A stretch of DNA of 64,000 nucleotides from Flavobacterium sp. 9 (GTDB taxonomy: Bacteria; Bacteroidota; Bacteroidia; Flavobacteriales; Flavobacteriaceae). The notes beneath the pieces were generated by a model, which was given only the letters and a program-made list of their open reading frames with translations, was not told the origin of the DNA and searched no databases. The translations under genes were made by a program, and so were the position numbers. Below, piece after piece: positions 17,139 through 25,433 of the stretch (its first letter is position 1; each line of letters begins with the position of its first letter). The DNA lies in assembly GCF_002754195.1 (NCBI RefSeq), contig NZ_PEEU01000001.1:4836001-4900000 (forward strand), read 5' to 3'.

Positions 17139-19328
17139 ATGTCAACATTACGTTTCCAAGCTTTACAAGAAGCTTCTACAAGAAAGCCGGTACATTTTGA
17201 AGAAATAGATAGAAAATCTAACATTTTTGGTTCAAATGTGTTTAATGAAAAAGCAATGAAGCAATTCCTGACTTCTGATGCTTTAAAAGGGGTAAGAGAT
17301 GCGGTTCAACATGGAACTAAAATAGACAGAAAACTGGCAGATTATATCGCCATGGGAATGAAAGAATGGGCTCTTGCCAAAGGTGTTACACATTATACAC
17401 ACTGGTTTCAGCCTCTTACGGGAACAACTGCTGAAAAACACGATGCTTTTTTTGAAACTTCTTACGACGGAAGCGATCCTGTAGAAAAATTTGGCGGAGC
17501 ACAATTAGTACAACAAGAACCGGATGCATCAAGTTTTCCGAACGGCGGAATCAGAAATACATTCGAAGCAAGAGGTTATACAGCTTGGGATCCAACTTCT
17601 CCAGCCTTTATATATGGAACAACTTTATGTATTCCAACTGTTTTTATAGCTTATACAGGAGAAGCTTTAGATAATAAGATTCCTTTATTAAGAGCTTTGT
17701 CAGTTATGGATGAAGCTGCGACAGAAGTTTGTAAATATTTTGATAAAAATGTAAAGAAAGTTACAGCGACTTTAGGTTGGGAACAAGAATACTTTTTGAT
17801 TGATAAAGCATTAGCAAATTCACGTCCGGATTTAATGATGACCGGAAGAACATTATTAGGACATACTTCTGCAAAAGGACAACAATTAGACGACCACTAT
17901 TTTGGATCTATTCCTACGCGTGCTTTAACGTATATGAGAGATTTAGAGCAGGAATGTATGTTATTGGGAATTCCGGTAAAAACACGTCATAATGAAGTTG
18001 CGCCAAATCAGTTTGAGTTGGCACCAATTTTCGAAGAAACAAATCTTGCTGTAGATCACAACTCCTTATTAATGGATGTTATGCAAAGAGTTGCAGAACG
18101 TCATGATTTTAAAGTATTATTTCACGAAAAACCATTCAAAGGAGTAAACGGTTCAGGGAAACACAATAACTGGTCATTGGCAACAGATACCGGAGTTAAC
18201 TTGTTGAGTCCGAGTAAAACGCCAATGAGCAATTTACAATTTCTTACCTTCTTTATTAATACTATAAAAGCGGTTAACGATTACGAGACTTTATTAAGAG
18301 CTTCGATCGCAACAGCAAGTAACGATCACAGGTTGGGAGCAAACGAAGCGCCGCCGGCAATTATCTCTGTATTTATTGGAGCACAATTGACAAAAGTTTT
18401 ATCTGAATTGGAAAGCGTTACTACAGGAAAATTATCTCCGGAAGAAAAAACAGATTTAAAACTAAATGTAGTTGGTAAAATTCCAGACGTACTTCTTGAC
18501 AATACAGACAGAAACAGAACATCGCCATTTGCCTTTACAGGAAATAAATTTGAGTTTAGAGCTGTTGGTTCAAATGCAAACTGCTCGAATGCAATGACAA
18601 CTCTGAATGCAATTGTGGCTAAACAATTAAGAGATTTCAAAACAGAAGTTGATTCATTGATCGAGTCGAAAGACATGAAAAAAGACGATGCAATTTTTAA
18701 TGTTCTGAGAGAATACATCAAACAATCTAAAAAAATACTTTTTGAAGGTGACGGATATAGTGAGGCTTGGGAAAAAGAAGCAGCAAAAAGAGGTTTAAGT
18801 AATTTTAAAACCACTCCGGAAGCGATCAAAGCCAAAGTTTCGAAACAAGCATTAGATTTATTTTCGGAATTAGGAATTCTTAATCATATTGAGGCAGAAG
18901 CGCGTTACGAAATAGAATTGGAGGAATACACTAAGAAAATTCAGATTGAAGGAAGAGTTTTAGGAGATATCGCAAGAAATCACGTAATTCCAACTGCAAT
19001 TCGTTACCAAAATACTTTAATTGAAAACGTAAAAGGATTAAAAGAAATCTTCGGAAAAGAATTTGAAACCATTGCAAAAGAGCAAATCGTTTTAATCAAA
19101 GAAATTTCAGGACATATTGAAGGAATAAATTCTAAAGTATTGGCAATGACCAATGAAAGAAAAAAAGCAAATCAATTAACCGATGCTCAAAAAATGGCAG
19201 AAACATATTGCAATAAAGTAAAACCATATTTTGAAGATATTAGAAATCATTGCGACAAATTAGAATTATTAGTAGACGACGAAAGTTGGACATTAACTAA
19301 ATACAGAGAATTGTTGTTTACAAAATAA
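17139..19328 (+). CDS. glnN: Glutamine synthetase type III
   Basis: 729 residues from the ATG at 17139 (MSTLRFQALQEA), which fits the family and sits downstream of the promoter. GSIII features: the N-terminal domain with KPVHFEEIDRKSNIFGSNVF, catalytic motifs GWEQEYFLID, RHNEVAPNQFELAPIFEE and GSGKHNNWSL, and the long C-terminal helical part typical of the ~730-residue class. GSIII is usual in Bacteroidota and cyanobacteria. The gene is divergent from GSII. Confidence 0.95.
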   Translation: MSTLRFQALQEASTRKPVHFEEIDRKSNIFGSNVFNEKAMKQFLTSDALKGVRDAVQHGTKIDRKLADYIAMGMKEWALAKGVTHYTHWFQPLTGTTAEKHDAFFETSYDGSDPVEKFGGAQLVQQEPDASSFPNGGIRNTFEARGYTAWDPTSPAFIYGTTLCIPTVFIAYTGEALDNKIPLLRALSVMDEAATEVCKYFDKNVKKVTATLGWEQEYFLIDKALANSRPDLMMTGRTLLGHTSAKGQQLDDHYFGSIPTRALTYMRDLEQECMLLGIPVKTRHNEVAPNQFELAPIFEETNLAVDHNSLLMDVMQRVAERHDFKVLFHEKPFKGVNGSGKHNNWSLATDTGVNLLSPSKTPMSNLQFLTFFINTIKAVNDYETLLRASIATASNDHRLGANEAPPAIISVFIGAQLTKVLSELESVTTGKLSPEEKTDLKLNVVGKIPDVLLDNTDRNRTSPFAFTGNKFEFRAVGSNANCSNAMTTLNAIVAKQLRDFKTEVDSLIESKDMKKDDAIFNVLREYIKQSKKILFEGDGYSEAWEKEAAKRGLSNFKTTPEAIKAKVSKQALDLFSELGILNHIEAEARYEIELEEYTKKIQIEGRVLGDIARNHVIPTAIRYQNTLIENVKGLKEIFGKEFETIAKEQIVLIKEISGHIEGINSKVLAMTNERKKANQLTDAQKMAETYCNKVKPYFEDIRNHCDKLELLVDDESWTLTKYRELLFTK

Positions 19329-19346
19329 CAATTACACAACATTGTC

Positions 19347-19379
19347 AAAAAGCCCGTCTTAAAAAGACGGGCTTTTTTT
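19347..19379 (+). terminator. Terminator of the GSIII gene
   Basis: AAAAAGCCCGTCTT / AAGACGGGCTTTTTTT with a short A loop, right after the stop. Confidence 0.9.
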
Positions 19380-19721
19380 GTGATTATGTTAAAATAAAGG
19401 TAAAACTAGTTTGAATTTAACAAATGTTTTAGGTTAATTGTAAAGAAATTGTAATATGTAGCCTATTTCGTATCAATTTTTTTTTGAATTACAGTAGTTC
19501 ATCGAGATAGTTTTACCTTTCATCGAAAAGTAGTTAAGCTCTTGTAAAATAGCTGTTTGTACTTTATTTGGATTTCGATAAGTTTTCTAATTTTGAATCT
19601 GCGAAAGAGAAAAAGAAACTTTAGGTTTCATTTTCAAATGACATTTTTGGAAGCTTGATTTCCCCCAATCACACTGACCTACATAATAACTTGTATTAAT
19701 AACCAATTAAATATATTTATT
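19380..19721 (+). other. Curli operon upstream region
   Basis: About 340 bp with no gene. Contains the curli promoter (19567-19595) and a leader of roughly 120 nt before csgA. Apart from the promoter boxes I see no clear operator or hairpin in it. Confidence 0.55.
19567..19595 (+). promoter_or_regulatory. Promoter of the curli operon
   Basis: TTTG at 19567-19570, 17-nt spacer, TAATTTTG at 19588-19595. This matches the Bacteroidota consensus TTTG-N17-TAnnTTTG. Predicted start near 19600. Confidence 0.6.
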
Positions 19722-20624
19722 ATGAAAAAAGTAATTTTAAGTATCTCCGCGATGCTTTTTGTTGGTGCAATCGGAACCGCACAAATTCTACCAGGAACTA
19801 TTGCTCCAAACTCAAGTTATGTGAACCAAACAGGCTCTAGCCAGGATGCTTATGTTCATCAAATTGGAACTGCTCAAAGTTCTAGTGTAAAACAAATGGA
19901 TTGGGATAATACATCACAAGTTTATCAAGGTGTAAATCCATCTCAAATGACAATTCTTGGCGTTAACATTTCTCATGACAACTTAGCAGAAGTAGTACAA
20001 GATGGAGAACAAAACAATGCTTTTATCTCTCAAAATAACTGGAGAAATAAAGCGTACCAAACTCAAGTTGGAGACAAAAATGAGGCAACCATCTGGCAAG
20101 ATGAGACAAATGTTTCTTATGGTCTTTTTACAGGTAACTTAAAAGGAGAAGACAAAGCAACGCAAACTCAAAACGGTAAACACAACAAAGCAACAATTGA
20201 CCAGGGAACAAGCGGAAATACATTGCCAACTGCTGCTGTATTTACAGGTATGGCTCCTTTGACAACTTCAGTACCGGCTTCTCCTCATGGAAAAAACAAA
20301 GCTACTCAAACACAAACCGGAAGCTATGGCGAAGCTTATGCAAGCCAAGGTGGTTTAAGCAATGAGTCAAATCAAACACAAACTAGTGGAGCTTTTGCTA
20401 CTGCTGCTTCTAAAAACGTTTCTAACCACTACCAATTTGGAGATAACAACTTAGCTAACTCTACTCAAACTGGTTACAGAAACATTGAAAATGTACTACA
20501 AGAAGGAGACGGAAACAAATCTTACGGAACACAAACTGCTGCATCATTCTTCTCTACAGGAAATGTAAGCGTTGTGCTGCAACAAGGTAATGTGAACTTA
20601 TCAAATGTGATTCAAAGTAATTAA
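19722..20624 (+). CDS. csgA: Major curlin-like amyloid subunit (CsgA type)
   Basis: 300 residues with a signal peptide ending near GTAQ. The mature protein is built from irregular repeats of the curlin pattern Q-x-G-x-x-N-x-A-x-x-x-Q: for example QDGEQNNAFISQNN, QVGDKNEATIWQDE, QNGKHNKATIDQG, QTGSYGEAYASQG, QEGDGNKSYGTQ. Such repeats stack as beta-strand-loop-strand units in extracellular curli fibres that support biofilm. It is roughly twice the length of E. coli CsgA. It is the first gene of the operon, followed by a hairpin that may let more of it be made than of the secretion genes. It could also be the nucleator, but size and position favour the major subunit. Confidence 0.85.
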   Translation: MKKVILSISAMLFVGAIGTAQILPGTIAPNSSYVNQTGSSQDAYVHQIGTAQSSSVKQMDWDNTSQVYQGVNPSQMTILGVNISHDNLAEVVQDGEQNNAFISQNNWRNKAYQTQVGDKNEATIWQDETNVSYGLFTGNLKGEDKATQTQNGKHNKATIDQGTSGNTLPTAAVFTGMAPLTTSVPASPHGKNKATQTQTGSYGEAYASQGGLSNESNQTQTSGAFATAASKNVSNHYQFGDNNLANSTQTGYRNIENVLQEGDGNKSYGTQTAASFFSTGNVSVVLQQGNVNLSNVIQSN

Positions 20625-20644
20625 AAATGGTCCTAGAAATACAT

Positions 20645-20681
20645 AAATATAACAGCTAAATTTTATTTAGCTGTTATATTT
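20645..20681 (+). terminator. Hairpin between csgA and csgB (possible attenuator)
   Basis: Perfect 17-bp stem AAATATAACAGCTAAAT / ATTTAGCTGTTATATTT with a 3-nt loop and a short T tail. Likely a partial terminator or mRNA-stabilising end for csgA. Confidence 0.65.
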
Positions 20682-20696
20682 TAAAATCATAGAAAA

Positions 20697-21233
20697 ATGA
20701 AAACTAGCTTTTTATATATTTTTCTTTTCACAACGCTTTTTTCTGTATCAGGACAACAAAAAGAAGATACTTCAGGATTTAAGCCTTATAGTTCTTCTGT
20801 GTTTGATTCTAAAGATACAGCTTTGAGCATAGTATCATCGATTAATAAAAAAAGCACAGATCAATTACAGTTACAACAAGTGCAGCAATTTTCGCAAGGC
20901 GTAATAATTCAGCAAATAGGCGATTACAATAAAGCCAATGCAGAAGTTGATGCTTCAAAAATTAATATTTCGGTTTTCCAAAAAGGAGATTTTAATGAGT
21001 TATCGTTAGTAAAAGATGCTAAAACAATATCTCAGAATTTCATCCAACAAGGAAAAAACAATAGTATTTCAGATTACTCTTTTCGAACAAATCTTGACAT
21101 AAAAACAGAGATGATTCAAAACGGGAACGATCAAAAAATACAAAGTTATGGCTCAAATTCTATTTCAAAAGATATGAAAATTACACAAACCGGAAATGGA
21201 GCTTCAGTCATTATTTTAAACAAATTAAACTAA
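20697..21233 (+). CDS. csgB: Minor curlin-like subunit (CsgB type)
   Basis: 178 residues, signal peptide ending near SVSGQ. Curlin-like repeats begin at about residue 60: QQIGDYNKANAEVD, QKGDFNELSLVK, QQGKNNSISDYS, QNGNDQKIQSYG, QTGNGASVIILNKLN. The repeats are fewer and less regular than in the 300-residue protein, and the protein ends in a hydrophobic segment, as nucleators do. It sits after the inter-cistronic hairpin and 5 bp before the next gene. Confidence 0.8.
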   Translation: MKTSFLYIFLFTTLFSVSGQQKEDTSGFKPYSSSVFDSKDTALSIVSSINKKSTDQLQLQQVQQFSQGVIIQQIGDYNKANAEVDASKINISVFQKGDFNELSLVKDAKTISQNFIQQGKNNSISDYSFRTNLDIKTEMIQNGNDQKIQSYGSNSISKDMKITQTGNGASVIILNKLN

Positions 21234-21238
21234 AAGAA

Positions 21239-21649
21239 ATGCAATTTTTATTCAGATACATACTCTTGAGTTTTTTGTTTTTTAGTGCTGTTTTGACCGG
21301 GCAGGTTTCGGTTCCTCAAAATCAGATAAAAGCAAAAATAGACATCGAGAAAATAGAAGATAACTTTAAAATCACAGGAACGGCAGAAAACCTGACTGAT
21401 GTTCTTAAAAGTGCTTCTTATCGATTATCTGTAATAAAAAATAATGATAAAAGTGATAATCAGTCTAATAATTCTCAAGTGGGAATTTTTACACTAGAAC
21501 CAAATGAAGTTAAAAAATTGTCAACTACTCAAATAAATGTGAGTGCAGATGATGAGGTTATTGTATTGCTATTGTTCTATGATGAAAACAAAGAAATAGT
21601 AGCAAAAGACAGAGTGGTTCTGGGTGAAGAAAAAAAAAAGATGATGTAA
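21239..21649 (+). CDS. csgH: CsgH-like curli assembly domain protein
   Basis: 136 residues with a signal peptide (MQFLFRYILLSFLFFSAVLTG). The mature part fits the CsgH/CsgC-type beta sandwich: KITGTAENLTDVLKSASYRL, then an Asn/Ser-rich loop and GIFTLEPNEVKKLSTTQIN. These periplasmic proteins keep curlins from polymerising early. The reading frame ends in GEEKKKMM just after a run of ten A (21630-21639). In the -1 frame the sequence continues without stop into CsgE, so this may be the N-terminal half of a CsgH-CsgE fusion; see findings. Confidence 0.75.
   Translation: MQFLFRYILLSFLFFSAVLTGQVSVPQNQIKAKIDIEKIEDNFKITGTAENLTDVLKSASYRLSVIKNNDKSDNQSNNSQVGIFTLEPNEVKKLSTTQINVSADDEVIVLLLFYDENKEIVAKDRVVLGEEKKKMM
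21634..21640 (+). promoter_or_regulatory. Slippery heptamer A AAA AAG at the csgH/csgE junction
   Basis: The heptamer is in the correct phase for -1 frameshifting from csgH (codons ..A AAA AAG) and lies at the end of a 10-A run. Slippage by -1 joins csgH to csgE without a stop. Confidence 0.5.
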
Positions 21650-21654
21650 TAATT

Positions 21655-21975
21655 ATGCCCGTTGACGGATTTGAGTTAAGAGGTATCGTAACAGATGATA
21701 CGAAGACCAAAATGGGAAAAGATTTTTACGATAAGTATTATTACAAATACAATGACATTGGAATAAATGCAAAAAAAATAGTTGTTATAACTGAAGAATA
21801 TAGTTTTGGAAGAAATACAAAAATAACCGTCTGGATAGACAACGAAGTTATTTATGATTTTTTAGTGCGACCGGACGATGAATTTTTAGAAGCTGTAGCT
21901 CAGGAATCAATCAATGCAACTATTTATTATTTGAAAGATTTAGAAAAACAACGCAAATATTTCACTCAGTATTAA
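21655..21975 (+). CDS. csgE: Curli secretion factor CsgE (lacks its own signal peptide)
   Basis: 106 residues. FELRGIVTDDTKTKMGKDFYDKYYYK matches the start of mature CsgE, and ITVWIDNEVIYDFLVRP matches its core. CsgE is a periplasmic adaptor that caps the CsgG pore and guides curlin. This frame begins at the mature region with no signal peptide, so the separate product would stay in the cytosol. The frame is open upstream through the 10-A run and meets csgH in the -1 frame. Either CsgH-CsgE is one protein made by slippage or frameshifting, or this copy carries an indel. Confidence 0.8.
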   Translation: MPVDGFELRGIVTDDTKTKMGKDFYDKYYYKYNDIGINAKKIVVITEEYSFGRNTKITVWIDNEVIYDFLVRPDDEFLEAVAQESINATIYYLKDLEKQRKYFTQY

Positions 21976-21991
21976 TTTTATTATTAAGGTC

Positions 21992-22396
21992 ATGAAATTT
22001 ATTTTAAGCCTCTTATTATTCCTTCTGTTTTCACCATTTATCAGATCACAAGCGTTGGTTTACAAGCCTGTAAATCCAGCTTTTGGAGGTGATACTTTTA
22101 ATTATCAGTGGCTCTTAAGCAGCGCTGAATCTCAAAATAAATTAAAAGACAAAACAGCAGTCACACCACAAAAAACAGATCTGGAGCAATTTAAAGCAAG
22201 TTTAAATGCCCAGTTATTAAGTCAGATCTCAAGCTCACTTTATAAACAGCAATTTGGAACAGATGGTTTATCTGTAGGTTCGTACACTTTTGGAAGTTAT
22301 TCAGTCGATATATTCCCTTCGTCCCAAGGTTTATCGGTGAACATTTTAGATACAACTACAGGAGAACAGACACAAGTAATCATTCCAAATAAATAA
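21992..22396 (+). CDS. csgF: Curli assembly factor CsgF
   Basis: 134 residues, signal peptide ending near IRSQ. The mature N-terminus YKPVNPAFGGDTFNYQWLL carries the CsgF hallmark (NPxFGG...). CsgF is a surface-exposed factor that sits in the CsgG pore and couples nucleation to secretion. It is 16 bp after csgE and 1 bp before csgG. Confidence 0.9.
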   Translation: MKFILSLLLFLLFSPFIRSQALVYKPVNPAFGGDTFNYQWLLSSAESQNKLKDKTAVTPQKTDLEQFKASLNAQLLSQISSSLYKQQFGTDGLSVGSYTFGSYSVDIFPSSQGLSVNILDTTTGEQTQVIIPNK

Positions 22397-22397
22397 A

Positions 22398-23768
22398 ATG
22401 AGAAATCACTATTTATTGCTGTTATTTGTTTTTTTATTTTCGGGTTGCGGTGCTTTTTACAATCAGCCAACCGGAGTAGAAAAAGCAGTTCTGGGCGAAA
22501 GCACACCAGCAACTTCTCTATTAAAAGAACTTCCAAAACCAAAAGAACAAATTGTAGTTGGAGTTTATAAATTTAGAGATCAGACAGGACAATACAAACC
22601 TCAGGAAAACGGAAGCAATTTTAGTACCGCCGTAACTCAGGGCGCAACTTCGATATTGCTAAAAGCGCTGGAAGATTCTAAATGGTTTATACCAATCGAA
22701 CGTGAAAATATTGGAAACTTATTGCAGGAACGAAACCTTATTCGATCTACAAGACAAGAGTATTCAAAAAATCCAAATCCAAATGAACCACAATTAACAC
22801 CATTGTTATACGCAGGAGTTCTACTGGAAGGCGGAATTATCTCGTATGATTCCAATATTATTACAGGCGGTTTTGGAGCTCGATATTTTGGTACCGGCGG
22901 TTCTATAAAATACCGTCAGGATCGTGTAACGGTTTATTTGAGAATGGTTTCAACCTCAAACGGAAAAATTTTGAAATCAGTTTACGTCTCAAAAACAATC
23001 TTGTCACAAGCAATAGACGAAAGTTTGTTTAAGTATGTAAGCTTTAAAAGATTACTTGAAGTAGAAACAGGATATACTACAAACGAACCTGTTCATATGG
23101 CAGTTACCGAAGCTATAGAAAAAGCAGTTCAATCATTGGTTTTAGAAGGAATTCAGGACAATATCTGGCAAGCAGATGCAACGCCATCAGAATTGAAAAT
23201 CGCCATGAACAAATATGAAACCGAGAACGAAGTCGCAGACCGTACCGCATTATATGGAAGAGATTTAGAGCCAAGACGTTCTAAGTTTGCTATCGAAATT
23301 GATGGAGGAACTTCACTTATTGATGGCGATTATGTAAATCCGGTTTTAAAACCAATGGGACGTGGCGCTTTAAAATGGTTCATTACACCCAGTCTTAATC
23401 TAAGCGCTTCTACAAATGCAGTTTTGCTCGCCAATAAGGATTTACTTGATGTGGGATATCTCACTTATGATTTAAATCTGGAACTTTTACTGCTGCCAAG
23501 AGATAAATTTAGTCCTTATATATATGGTGGCGGAGGATTTGGAATGAATAAGAAATTTGAAAACACACATTCTAAAGTACAGTTTGGTGCAGGAGTAGAA
23601 TATCTCGTATCGAATGCTATCGGAATTAAATTATTTGGAGAATATAATGTCAATTTTAGTGATAATCTGGATTATATCGAGGCAGGAGTCCGAGATGATT
23701 ATTACTATAAATTCGGATTGGGATTGACGTATTATTTTTCGAGTCATAAAAATAAGAGTAAAAAATAG
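22398..23768 (+). CDS. csgG: Curli secretion pore CsgG with C-terminal extension
   Basis: 456 residues. Lipobox LFSGC (Cys ~17). Residues ~35-270 match CsgG: VVGVYKFRDQTGQYK, WFIPIERENIGNLLQERNLI, LLEGGIISYDSN. This lipoprotein forms the nonameric outer-membrane curlin channel. E. coli CsgG is ~277 residues; here ~170 more follow, with alternating strands, FIEI-type segments and YIYGGGGFGMNKK, ending in GLGLTYYF, like a small outer-membrane beta-barrel domain. The extension is common knowledge-wise in Bacteroidota CsgG proteins only as far as I recall; its role is unknown. Confidence 0.88.
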   Translation: MRNHYLLLLFVFLFSGCGAFYNQPTGVEKAVLGESTPATSLLKELPKPKEQIVVGVYKFRDQTGQYKPQENGSNFSTAVTQGATSILLKALEDSKWFIPIERENIGNLLQERNLIRSTRQEYSKNPNPNEPQLTPLLYAGVLLEGGIISYDSNIITGGFGARYFGTGGSIKYRQDRVTVYLRMVSTSNGKILKSVYVSKTILSQAIDESLFKYVSFKRLLEVETGYTTNEPVHMAVTEAIEKAVQSLVLEGIQDNIWQADATPSELKIAMNKYETENEVADRTALYGRDLEPRRSKFAIEIDGGTSLIDGDYVNPVLKPMGRGALKWFITPSLNLSASTNAVLLANKDLLDVGYLTYDLNLELLLLPRDKFSPYIYGGGGFGMNKKFENTHSKVQFGAGVEYLVSNAIGIKLFGEYNVNFSDNLDYIEAGVRDDYYYKFGLGLTYYFSSHKNKSKK

Positions 23769-23792
23769 CCTGTTGAATAATTTAAAACACAG

Positions 23793-25280
23793 ATGATGAG
23801 TAACTTATATTTTAAATTTTGTTTTCTTTTTTTCATTGTGCTAAGTTCTTGCAGTGAAGAAAAAATAGACGCCGTAAGCTACGGAACCGTTACCGGAAAA
23901 GTAGTAATCGCAGACAGCTTTTTGCCAATGGAGAACGCAAAAATTACATCAAGCCCAACTTCTGGAACCGTTTTTACAGATGCCGACGGGAAATTTGTAA
24001 TGACTAACGTAAAAATTGGAGAATACTCCTTTCAGGCTCAAAAAGATGGTTATATCGCAAAATACGAATCAGTAACTGTGACAGCCAACAATACATCTGA
24101 AGTTATATTTGAGATAAAAAAATCAACAGGAAATAACAAAGCGCCTGCAATTCCGGCTTTGACAGCTCCTACAGACAATGCCGTAAAACAAAATACAGCA
24201 CTCGATCTTACCTGGACAGCAACAGATCCTGATAATGATGTTTTGACTTTTAAAGTCACTTTGCGAAATGATGCTAATACAGATGTAAAAGTTTTTACAG
24301 ATATAAAAGATAAAAAATTATCACTAACAGGATTATTATATGGAGTAAAATACTTTTGGCAAGTAACCGTAAATGACGGAATAAACGCAGATGTTTTAAG
24401 CGCTGTAAGTTCATTTACCACAATAACATTCCCAACCACGAGATATTTGGTAGTTAATAAAGTGGGTGACAATAATGTAATATCTTCGATTGATGATGCA
24501 GGCAATAAATATCAACTCACGGCCAATGAAACCAATAGTTGGAGACCGAGAAGAAATACACAAGCCAAAAAAATCGCTTTTATAAGAGCCAGCGGAGGAC
24601 AAAATCATATTTATACCATGAACGAAGACGGATCATCGATCACAAAAATCACAAACTCGGTTCCTATTGCAGGCTTTAATTCAGATTATATAGGCTTTAG
24701 TTGGAATACCTCAGGAAGCCAGATTATTTATCCGAATTTTGATAAACTCTACCGAATCAATAATAACGGAAGCGGTTTGGTACAAATTTATAAAACACCA
24801 ACCGGCAAGTTTATATCAGAATGTGATTGGAGTAATGACGGCACGAAAATCGCTTTAAAAGTTAATGATGTCAGCGGTTATAGTGTAGAAATTTATGTTA
24901 TAAATATGTCAGGAACCGTACTTACTCAGGTACTTTTCGGATATAAAGGAGCCACAAACGGATTAAATTTTTCGATAACCGGACAAAAACTGCTTTATGC
25001 CAGAGATATTTCTGAATATGAAAATCAGAATTACAGACAACTCGACAGCCGAATTTTTGAGTACAATTTTGCTACTTCAACTGCAGTATCAATTACCAAC
25101 GAAAAACCAGCAGGAACGAATGATTATGATCCAAGATATTCGCCTAATGAAGCCGAATTTATTTTTACCAATACTTCAAATGATGGCGTATCTGCAAAAA
25201 CTGTAATGAAAAGTGGTATTTCAACCGCAGATACACGCGTCAATTTATTTTCAGGATTCTATATGCCAGATTGGGAATAG
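23793..25280 (+). CDS. Curli-operon lipoprotein with TolB-like propeller
   Basis: 495 residues. Lipobox IVLSSC (Cys ~20). Then a carboxypeptidase-regulatory-like domain (TVTGKVVIADSFLPMENAKI, residues ~30-110), a fibronectin-III-like domain (LDLTWTATDPDNDVLTFKV, ~120-220), and a C-terminal half with TolB/WD-type blades (HIYTMNEDGSSITKIT, CDWSNDGTKIAL, DPRYSPNEAEFIFT). It is 24 bp after csgG and ends at the operon terminator, so it is probably co-expressed. Possible roles are anchoring or binding at the cell surface; inference only. Confidence 0.75.
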   Translation: MMSNLYFKFCFLFFIVLSSCSEEKIDAVSYGTVTGKVVIADSFLPMENAKITSSPTSGTVFTDADGKFVMTNVKIGEYSFQAQKDGYIAKYESVTVTANNTSEVIFEIKKSTGNNKAPAIPALTAPTDNAVKQNTALDLTWTATDPDNDVLTFKVTLRNDANTDVKVFTDIKDKKLSLTGLLYGVKYFWQVTVNDGINADVLSAVSSFTTITFPTTRYLVVNKVGDNNVISSIDDAGNKYQLTANETNSWRPRRNTQAKKIAFIRASGGQNHIYTMNEDGSSITKITNSVPIAGFNSDYIGFSWNTSGSQIIYPNFDKLYRINNNGSGLVQIYKTPTGKFISECDWSNDGTKIALKVNDVSGYSVEIYVINMSGTVLTQVLFGYKGATNGLNFSITGQKLLYARDISEYENQNYRQLDSRIFEYNFATSTAVSITNEKPAGTNDYDPRYSPNEAEFIFTNTSNDGVSAKTVMKSGISTADTRVNLFSGFYMPDWE

Positions 25281-25320
25281 CCGAAAAAGATCAAAATTTT
25301 TAAACCAATTTTATTATAGA

Positions 25321-25354
25321 AAATCGGCAGAGACAACAAACTGCCGATTTTTTT
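25321..25354 (+). terminator. Terminator of the curli operon
   Basis: AAATCGGCAG / CTGCCGATTT with a 10-nt loop and T run. Confidence 0.85.
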
Positions 25355-25399
25355 TGTGAAACAGACATCGGAATCAATCAAAGAATTAAAAAAAGGGAT

Positions 25400-25407
25400 T
25401 ATCTTTG
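25400..25407 (+). promoter_or_regulatory. -7 box of purM
   Basis: TATCTTTG, with a predicted 22-nt leader to the ATG at 25434. It lies downstream of the earlier in-frame start at 25356 and so excludes it. Confidence 0.5.
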
Positions 25408-25433
25408 CACCACATCAACACAAACTAAGTTTC

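Noticed and set aside
21655..21975. csgE considered as a pseudogene
   Set aside because: The CsgE frame is intact over its whole mature length, and the slippery site gives a plausible way to express it with the csgH signal peptide; kept as a CDS with a note.
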